From Bacteroidota bacterium (GTDB taxonomy: Bacteria; Bacteroidota; Bacteroidia; Bacteroidales; UBA10428): a stretch of 6,198 bases of DNA. Of this stretch, positions 1 to 4,921 are shown one piece after another. The DNA is taken from the NCBI GenBank assembly GCA_024640925.1, contig JAHEEB010000279.1:1-6198 (forward strand), read 5' to 3'. The notes below the pieces were generated by a model. It was not told the DNA's origin and searched no databases. It saw only the letters and a program-made list of their open reading frames with translations. A program made the position numbers and the translations under genes. Positions within the stretch are counted from its first letter, which is position 1; each line of letters starts with the position of its first letter.

Positions 1-858
1 ATCGCGGGACTCATCCTTTGTTCCAACCCCTTCAACATATACGTAGCCGCATCTTTTATTCTGATCTTTAAGTATTTCTTTATAATGCTTACTCATCCTT
101 GCCACATTGGTAAAATCATTTCCAAAGCTGTTATCTTTCTCCTTTCCAAACATATTTATGCCCTTTTTCTCATAAATAGCTGCCTTTTTTGCATTATAAG
201 GAAGATTCTTCTCTTTATTTTCATGTTCTTTGCGGCATTCTGTATTAAACCTGTTGTTTCCAGTACCATCGAAAAAAACACTTATCCTAATATCAATAAC
301 TTCTTCAGGTTTTGTTTTCCTGTCAGGTCCCGGAGAATCATAAGCAAAAGGAGGCATCATCTGGCCGCTGTGCATAAACTTTAAATCAACACTACCAAAC
401 ATGCATTTGATAGAGCTTTTAAAAAGAAGGGGTGCTTTATTCTGTACTTTCAGACTACCGGTTTTTCGCCATTTCCCTGGCACAATTGCCCCTACACAAG
501 GACCGGCCATGTTGGGAGTTTTCATGCAAGTGCCAGTGAAAATAAAGTTTGTTTTTTTTGTGTCGCTTTCAGTTGCAACAGCTTTATTTTGAACGGTTGG
601 ATTCAGATCGGTTACAACGAATGTTCCCATAGGCACAGTGCAAAGAGGGCACGTGATTTTTGCACCACTCACTACTAGTTTTAACTTCTCGGCAGCTTTC
701 TGTTGTTTCTCCTTTCTTTTTTTCTCCATTGATTTACTTCGGGCTTGTTCATTAGCCGTAGAATTGGGGCCACAAGCCGGAGGTGCCGGTTTTCCTTTTT
801 TCTTGAAAACCTTTTTAAAAAAAACAATTACTGGATATATGATTTTAATCCACACCAT
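1..858 (-). CDS. PAAR-like (DUF4280-type) tip protein fused to a DUF2235/Tle1-like hydrolase domain, C-terminus outside window
   Basis: This is a probable T6SS effector that would sit on the VgrG tip and carry an enzyme into the target cell. The frame stays open from an ATG at 858 to the left edge, so 286 residues are visible. Residues 1-26 are hydrophobic, then lysine-rich (IIYPVIVFFKKVFKKKGK); about 27-62 are polar and charged. Residues about 66-168 match the PAAR-like DUF4280 family: KITCPLCTVPMGTF with a CxxC at 70/73, MAGPCVGAIVPGKW, and SSIKCMFGSVDLKFMHSGQM. From about residue 187 comes ISVFFDGTGNNRFN, the signature that opens DUF2235 (Tle1-like phospholipase) domains, then FTNVARM and YVYVEGVGT, also typical of that family. 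The catalytic serine motif expected later lies off the window, so activity cannot be judged. The start overlaps the preceding gene by 31 bases, suggesting translational coupling. An alternative ATG at 729 would remove the hydrophobic segment. Domain assignments come from recognised motifs; the phospholipase role is inferred. Confidence 0.88.
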   Translation of the reverse strand, partial: MVWIKIIYPVIVFFKKVFKKKGKPAPPACGPNSTANEQARSKSMEKKRKEKQQKAAEKLKLVVSGAKITCPLCTVPMGTFVVTDLNPTVQNKAVATESDTKKTNFIFTGTCMKTPNMAGPCVGAIVPGKWRKTGSLKVQNKAPLLFKSSIKCMFGSVDLKFMHSGQMMPPFAYDSPGPDRKTKPEEVIDIRISVFFDGTGNNRFNTECRKEHENKEKNLPYNAKKAAIYEKKGINMFGKEKDNSFGNDFTNVARMSKHYKEILKDQNKRCGYVYVEGVGTKDESRD

Positions 859-1619
859 TTTGCTGAAAATTTAATCGTTTTATTTGTTAACTCAATGGTC
901 CTGGTTGCTGTATCGAGAATTCCATCGAGGTATGAAATGTTTCCGGAATAATTAATCATTCCCTCTATTTCCTGGTCTTTGGTAATACCTATTTCTACAA
1001 ACCGGTTGCTATCTTTTAATGGTGTTTGTAGTGCCAGTTTTTCAGGAATTGTAACATTATTAAGTTCCCTGCCATAGCTCAATTTGTTGTTAGAAAACTT
1101 GTTGTGCTCATATTTACCCCAACATCCGTTGAAATATAAACCATACATAGAAGGTGTAGACAAATACTGAATAACCAAGTCATTGTGGGCAAGGAGTTCA
1201 TCGATAAATGCAATATGTTGTTCAACTATTTCCCCTTCGTATTCGGTTATCAATTCTTCACGAAGCTTCGCCCACTGATATTGAACAAAAGGCAGGTTGT
1301 TTACAGATGTCAGATTTCCCTTTGAGTCAGCCCACAATACAAGTTCATCAAATACATAACTGGTTCTTGTGTACAATTCATGATACGATTCATAGAGTCT
1401 GTCAGCAATGTATTCTGAATCGAGAAGAAAGACCTGAAACTTAAATAAATCATCTATTCTTTGGGTATGAACAACCTGCACTTCCCGCTCAAAAGTCAAA
1501 GAAATTTTGCAATTTCTTTCAATGGTTTGTTCTTCTGTGGTTGAGAAAATCAACTTTTGCTCATATTCCAACGGTACAGGTGCAACGATCTTTTTCTCAT
1601 AAGGTATGTACTTGTCCAT
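828..1619 (-). CDS. Uncharacterised protein between vgrG and the tip effector (candidate T6SS adaptor/chaperone)
   Basis: I do not recognise this 263-residue protein as a named family. It has no signal peptide and no obvious membrane segment, so it should be cytoplasmic. By eye it reads as beta-rich at the N-terminus (about 1-65), helical in the middle (about 66-155, for example DRLYESYHELYTRTSYVFDE and the run KLREELITEYEGEIVEQHIA), and beta-rich again towards the end (about 158-263), including the short motif YGLYFNGCWGKY at about 159-170. The ATG is one base after the vgrG stop (TAG-T-ATG), and AGGGG lies five to ten bases before the start, an unusually good Shine-Dalgarno site for this kind of genome. 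The 3' end overlaps the start of the PAAR-like effector gene by 31 bases. In other T6SS loci the gene between vgrG and an effector is often a loading adaptor (DUF4123, DUF2169 or DUF1795 types). No motif of those families is visible, so an adaptor role is inference from position. An immunity role is less likely because it precedes the effector. Confidence 0.85.
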   Translation of the reverse strand: MDKYIPYEKKIVAPVPLEYEQKLIFSTTEEQTIERNCKISLTFEREVQVVHTQRIDDLFKFQVFLLDSEYIADRLYESYHELYTRTSYVFDELVLWADSKGNLTSVNNLPFVQYQWAKLREELITEYEGEIVEQHIAFIDELLAHNDLVIQYLSTPSMYGLYFNGCWGKYEHNKFSNNKLSYGRELNNVTIPEKLALQTPLKDSNRFVEIGITKDQEIEGMINYSGNISYLDGILDTATRTIELTNKTIKFSAKWCGLKSYIQ

Positions 1620-1620
1620 A

Positions 1621-3432
1621 CTATCCCCTGTTTACTTTTGCATCCGATTTACCCTGCATGGTTGCCACACCAGCACTTTTAATAAGCAGGTCACCCTCTT
1701 TGGCTATGTAATCGGCTGTTGAAGATTCAATTGCCAGATCGCCCTGCACGGTTATTTTTTTGTCGCCCTGTACAGTTTCTTTTGCTTCGGCTGAGGTAAT
1801 TTCATGCTTTTCGGTGATATTCAATGTGCTGTTTGCACCCACGGAAGTTTTCATGTCGGTACCTACATCTGTGGTCATTTTTTCAGTTACGTTAATTTTT
1901 AGGTTCTTGGCGTTTAGAGTCATGGTTTCAGGGGCATTTATGGTAATGTTTTTGCCCTTGGTATCGAACTGAATGCTGTTTCCACCCGGATCTTCGATAG
2001 TAATGCTTGTCCCCCCATCGGCATCGTTAAACCGGATAGTATGGCCGCTGCGGGTTTTTATTGCTTTAATATTGTTTTGTTCATTGGCAAAAGCTCCGGG
2101 AGCAGCGCTTGAATGATACAAGGTTCCTTGTACAAATGGTTTTTCAGCGTTTCCTCCTTCAAAACCAACCATTACCTCCTCACCTATTTCAGGAACAAAA
2201 TAAGCACCCTTATTCGACCCTCCATGAGGCATGGCTATACGCACCCAGGGCGAATCGCCATATTTTTGCCAGCTAAAACGGATTTTTACTCTTCCCAATG
2301 AATCAGGATCATTATTGTCGGTTACAACAGCTGGCTGACTCTGACACAATGGGACAGCCGTAGGACTAGTCATGGGTGGCACTTCAACATCCAAAGGAAT
2401 GGCTGTAAAACTATTTTGGTATTCTCCGCCCGATGACCATGAATGGTTTACAGAGGTAATAATATACTCACCCTGTTTTGCTTTGCCACGGGCTGTAAGA
2501 TTATTAACACTGGCAATTGCACCAGGGAATAGACCCGGATCGATGCTAACACCAGAAAACGTAACCTTACGGGCAGCTTCTGCCTGCATGGTGAGTCGTG
2601 CTATATCATCCATCTGACTGCCAACCGCTGAGTCGTCATCAAGCTGGTGGATCATTTCTACCGGTTTACCCAGAAATGTTTTTGCTGACTGGTTCATGGC
2701 AAATGAAGCCAGTCCTTTCATAGAGGAACTCTGGCCCGAAATGTTCTGAGTCTGAGTAGTGTCTTCTTTATATACGCGTACAGCAAACGATTGTACAAGC
2801 GGGGCAACAGAAATTCCAATATCGAAACTTAATAAATCCGTTCCATAAATCAATTCTACGGTAGCTTGCTGTTTGTTTCCAAATACCATAGCTTGCCCGT
2901 CGAAATAGAACCACTCACCATATCTGCAAGCCAGTCGGTTTAGAAAACTGAATGCCGATTCCTGATATTGAACTGTGTAAGGTATTGGGTCAGCTTTCAT
3001 GGGACTGATTTTAGGATTCAGAACATTTACAGGGAAATCCCGGCAAAGCTCTTCGGCAATATTTTTCAGGCTTTTGTTGAGGTATACCTGACAATTGCTT
3101 CCATTATCGAGCAATATAGTTGGACTATATCCCTCGATAATAACATTATGACCTAATTCCGAGCGCGAAGTAGCTGCAGACCTCACTCTGGTTACCACAC
3201 CCCGGAATACCAGTTTTTCCCTGAGATTGCTTTGAATTTCAAGAGCCATATCCGTTCCAACAAATTCGCGAGCTTTCTCGAGAAAGGAGTTGGCAGCCTC
3301 GCCAATTTTTTCACTTCCTATGGTAATACTAAAGTAGTGATGGACATTTATTGACTGACTTATTTCGATAGACTTAAGCTCTCTGTATGTTTTGCCGTTA
3401 AGCTGCACAATTGCATTGGCAGGTGAAATCAT
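1621..3432 (-). CDS. vgrG: T6SS spike protein VgrG (TssI), Bacteroidota type
   Basis: VgrG trimers form the spike on top of the Hcp tube and carry effectors through the PAAR-like tip. The 603-residue protein shows the usual order. Residues about 1-350 are the gp27-like base, with landmarks GYSPTILLDNG (101-111), YQESAFSFLNRLACRYGEWFYFDG (about 156-179) and VTFSGVSIDPGLFPGAIASV (290-309). Residues about 365-445 are the gp5-like OB fold, with DPDSLGRVKIRFSW, SPWVRIAMPHGG, YFVPEIGEEVMVGFEGG and KPFVQGTLYH. From about 455 (TRSGHTIRFND, then SITIEDPGGNSIQF) to about 595 come short repeating strands such as ITINA, MTLNA, LKINV and ITVQGDLAIES, which form the needle-like beta-helix. It ends at GKSDAKVNRG without an added enzymatic domain, so it is a plain rather than evolved VgrG. 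It begins the operon with the 263-residue protein and the PAAR-like effector. The ATG at 3432 gives the expected N-terminus, and no earlier in-frame start is convincing. The leader is AT-rich with no Shine-Dalgarno site. Confidence 0.97.
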   Translation of the reverse strand: MISPANAIVQLNGKTYRELKSIEISQSINVHHYFSITIGSEKIGEAANSFLEKAREFVGTDMALEIQSNLREKLVFRGVVTRVRSAATSRSELGHNVIIEGYSPTILLDNGSNCQVYLNKSLKNIAEELCRDFPVNVLNPKISPMKADPIPYTVQYQESAFSFLNRLACRYGEWFYFDGQAMVFGNKQQATVELIYGTDLLSFDIGISVAPLVQSFAVRVYKEDTTQTQNISGQSSSMKGLASFAMNQSAKTFLGKPVEMIHQLDDDSAVGSQMDDIARLTMQAEAARKVTFSGVSIDPGLFPGAIASVNNLTARGKAKQGEYIITSVNHSWSSGGEYQNSFTAIPLDVEVPPMTSPTAVPLCQSQPAVVTDNNDPDSLGRVKIRFSWQKYGDSPWVRIAMPHGGSNKGAYFVPEIGEEVMVGFEGGNAEKPFVQGTLYHSSAAPGAFANEQNNIKAIKTRSGHTIRFNDADGGTSITIEDPGGNSIQFDTKGKNITINAPETMTLNAKNLKINVTEKMTTDVGTDMKTSVGANSTLNITEKHEITSAEAKETVQGDKKITVQGDLAIESSTADYIAKEGDLLIKSAGVATMQGKSDAKVNRG

Positions 3433-3640
3433 ATGACAAATATTTATTATTTTAATATTTCCGATGTACTATTATTTTTCAGATAAAAATCTTTGGTTTT
3501 GTTCTTTTTAACAACAAAAAATACATCCGATCTTCATCGGGTAGTGGCTTTTGTTTTTACCACTAAATAGATCCGACCCAGAAAATCAAGGCAGGAACAC
3601 CAAAGTACAGAAAAATTTGTGCTTATAATGCAAAAGAAAA
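3433..3640 (-). promoter_or_regulatory. Intergenic region upstream of vgrG, probable promoter/leader
   Basis: This noncoding stretch lies between the hcp terminator and the vgrG start. It is AT-rich and should contain the vgrG operon promoter, because the hcp transcript appears to end just before it. It holds a near-identical direct repeat (3519-3530 and 3565-3576), a small hairpin CCGAT-CTTC-ATCGG (3527-3540), and an inverted repeat TAGTGG/CCACTA (3542-3547 and 3560-3565, 12-base loop). I looked for the Bacteroidota -7 box TAnnTTTG on the minus strand and found only near misses, such as TATTTTTTG, which has one base too many. The promoter call therefore rests on position alone. Confidence 0.45.
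3519..3576. repeat. Two copies of AAATAsATCCGA upstream of vgrG, start-to-start 46 bases
   Basis: AAATACATCCGA at 3519-3530 and AAATAGATCCGA at 3565-3576 match at 11 of 12 positions in the same orientation. A third, shorter TCCGAT lies at 3460-3465. The core is GC-containing within a very AT-rich background. They could be operator half-sites or a chance repeat; 46 bases is near four to four and a half helical turns. What is seen is only the repeat; any binding role is inferred. Confidence 0.4.
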
Positions 3641-3643
3641 GAC

Positions 3644-3674
3644 AAAAAGAAACCTGTTTAAAAAAACAGGTTTC
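3644..3674 (-). terminator. Rho-independent terminator of hcp
   Basis: On the minus strand GAAACCTGTTT (complement of 3664-3674) pairs perfectly with AAACAGGTTTC (complement of 3649-3659) as an 11-base-pair stem closing a UUUU loop, followed directly by a run of five U and further U-rich sequence. It begins 17 bases after the hcp stop codon. The stem also has a matching A-rich flank on the other side, but no plus-strand gene ends here, so it should serve hcp. It should separate abundant hcp mRNA from the vgrG operon. Confidence 0.85.
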
Positions 3675-3690
3675 TAATTTTTTAATGGTC

Positions 3691-4077
3691 TTAAACCCAT
3701 TCGTTTACGTGTTCGCCGTTACCCATTTTAATGCTTTTTGCAGAGATAGTGAAAGTCTCTGTCATAGGGTTAGCATTGAAGGCGTCGAAAGCTTCCACAT
3801 ATTTAACCAGGTAACCTTCTTTAAATTCAAGTTCTTTCAACTTGGCATCGGTATCGCGTTTTAAGAAAGTAACCGTGCCATCTTTGCGTTCAAAGTTGTT
3901 ACACATCCATTCAAAGAATGTTGTTTCTCCTGTACTTTCAACAACAATGTTGATACGGCCACCACGGGTAATAGATGCAGGACGACCGGTTGCGTCGACT
4001 TCCTGGAACAAATCATAACTACAAGAAAGAACATTTACTTCTTTTCCTGAAACACTAAGTTTAGCTTTAAATGACAT
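3691..4077 (-). CDS. hcp: T6SS tube protein Hcp (TssD), Bacteroidota type
   Basis: Hcp forms hexameric rings that stack into the inner tube of the T6SS and is propelled out together with the VgrG spike. The 128-residue length and motifs fit the Bacteroidota TssD family: the start MSFKAKLSVSGKEVNVLSCS, then YDLFQEVDATGRPASITRGG (21-40), RINIVVEST (41-49), TTFFEWMCNN (52-61), EFKEGYLVKYVEAFDAF (84-100) and the C-terminal strand ETFTISAKSIKMGNGEHVNEWV (about 107-128). There is no C-terminal toxin extension and no signal peptide, as expected for a structural Hcp. The ATG at 4077 has a purely A/T leader without a Shine-Dalgarno sequence, common for highly expressed genes in this phylum. It is followed by a strong terminator and then vgrG. 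Long AT-rich gaps on both sides suggest its own promoter. Confidence 0.96.
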   Translation of the reverse strand: MSFKAKLSVSGKEVNVLSCSYDLFQEVDATGRPASITRGGRINIVVESTGETTFFEWMCNNFERKDGTVTFLKRDTDAKLKELEFKEGYLVKYVEAFDAFNANPMTETFTISAKSIKMGNGEHVNEWV

Positions 4078-4380
4078 AATAATTAGTTTTTAATTAATTA
4101 AAATAAGATTAATTGTTTTTAGGTTATTTTCTTGCCATATTAATAACGAACAGCTTTTCAAATTCTTACTAAAAACATAAATCAACAATTACATAATAAC
4201 AAGATAAATATATTGTTTTTTTTTTAGAATAGACATATCATTCCACGAAAAACAGAATTTTGTTGACCTAACAAAGTTTTCAATTCGGTTAATGAGATAA
4301 TAAGAGACCGTTACCATATATAAAAGGGTTTATTATTTACCTAACTCTACCTTTTAGGGCCCTGATGGGAGAAAGACTAT
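4078..4380. other. AT-rich intergenic region between the lipoprotein gene and hcp
   Basis: This 303-base stretch shows no plausible gene on either strand. It should hold the 3' end of the protease-lipoprotein transcript and the hcp promoter. Visible elements are a weak inverted repeat TAAAAGG/CCTTTTA (4321-4327 and 4350-4356, 22-base loop) that could act as a poor terminator, the palindrome AGGGCCCT (4356-4363), long T or A runs around 4215-4225, and a 16-base AT-only palindrome TTTTAATTAATTAAAA (4088-4103) just upstream of hcp. I found no exact TAnnTTTG -7 box on the minus strand. Confidence 0.6.
4088..4103. repeat. Perfect 16-base AT-only palindrome 10 bases upstream of the hcp start
   Basis: TTTTAATTAATTAAAA is its own reverse complement and lies in the hcp leader. 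It could be part of an AT-rich translation-enhancing leader, a regulator site, or simple low-complexity sequence. Only the symmetry is seen. Confidence 0.35.
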
Positions 4381-4911
4381 TTACTCTTTCCGATCAGACA
4401 CGATTGGCGCCTTATCCGGATTCATTAAATACTTCTTTTTTATGTTTGGAAGTCCGAATTTTTCATAATCAATCTTTTCAACCTTTTTCATAAAGGGAGG
4501 AAACCAGTCGATACCATTATTCAAAAAGCAGGGATCCGAAAGGAGAATACTATCGACACACGATTGACAGATTAATTCGATACTATCTTCTGAGACCAGC
4601 TTATAAGTAATCTGTTCCATGTTATTTGAGGGACATAAGTTAAATAAATTATCGCCTTTAACTTTGTAAGTCAACCAACCAGGTGCTACAAAACTAATAT
4701 AACCCGTGTTGTCCTTTTTATTGATGGAGCTAAAATTAACCGATTCAAGAAAGATAAATGTACTATAATTTCCCCGATAAAGTATTTCGTCTTTGCCTGT
4801 GACTTCTATTGTACAATAGGTAGTATCCTTGTTGTAAGCAAAATATATACTTTTTGTGCATGAAGTAAAAAAAACAATCAGGATAGAAATATAAAAAATT
4901 GATTTTCGCAT
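4381..4911 (-). CDS. Predicted lipoprotein, candidate immunity/partner of the upstream metalloprotease
   Basis: I do not recognise a family. With the ATG at 4911 the protein has 176 residues and begins with a textbook lipoprotein signal, MRKSIFYISILIVFFTSC: two basic residues, a hydrophobic core and a relaxed Bacteroidota lipobox FTSC, so Cys18 would be lipidated. An in-frame ATG at 4944 would add 11 residues (MILTYLHKKYT) before the signal and overlap the protease gene by 23 bases, so 4911 is preferred. The remainder looks beta-rich and has five further cysteines, including ICQSC and a later DPC, compatible with disulfides outside the cytoplasm. No acidic surface-export motif follows Cys18, which suggests the protein faces the periplasm. 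It follows the protease gene by 10 bases, so the two are almost certainly co-transcribed. The pairing of a large enzyme with a small lipoprotein suits an effector-immunity pair, but this is inference; it could also be a protease accessory or inhibitor lipoprotein. Its base composition looks more AT-rich than vgrG. Confidence 0.82.
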   Translation of the reverse strand: MRKSIFYISILIVFFTSCTKSIYFAYNKDTTYCTIEVTGKDEILYRGNYSTFIFLESVNFSSINKKDNTGYISFVAPGWLTYKVKGDNLFNLCPSNNMEQITYKLVSEDSIELICQSCVDSILLSDPCFLNNGIDWFPPFMKKVEKIDYEKFGLPNIKKKYLMNPDKAPIVSDRKE

Positions 4912-4921
4912 GGTATACTTT

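Noticed and set aside
85..951. Plus-strand open frames at 85-384, 401-592, 638-874 and 745-951
   Set aside because: They lie opposite the PAAR-like/DUF2235 frame and the end of the 263-residue gene, which have recognisable domains or operon context; the plus-strand products look like translated antisense.
1208..3156. Plus-strand open frames within the 263-residue gene and vgrG
   Set aside because: They are antisense to well-supported coding sequence and show no domain or start signal of their own.
3510..3530. Bacteroidota -7 promoter box (TATTTTTTG on the minus strand) upstream of vgrG
   Set aside because: The spacing is one base too long for TAnnTTTG and no TTG lies at the right distance for a -33 box.
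3619..3864. Plus-strand open frame of 81 residues crossing the hcp terminator
   Set aside because: It runs through the hairpin and antisense to hcp, so it is most likely a shadow.
4321..4356. Terminator of the lipoprotein gene
   Set aside because: The TAAAAGG/CCTTTTA stem is AT-rich with a 22-base loop and no strong U-tract, so I mention it only inside the intergenic entry.
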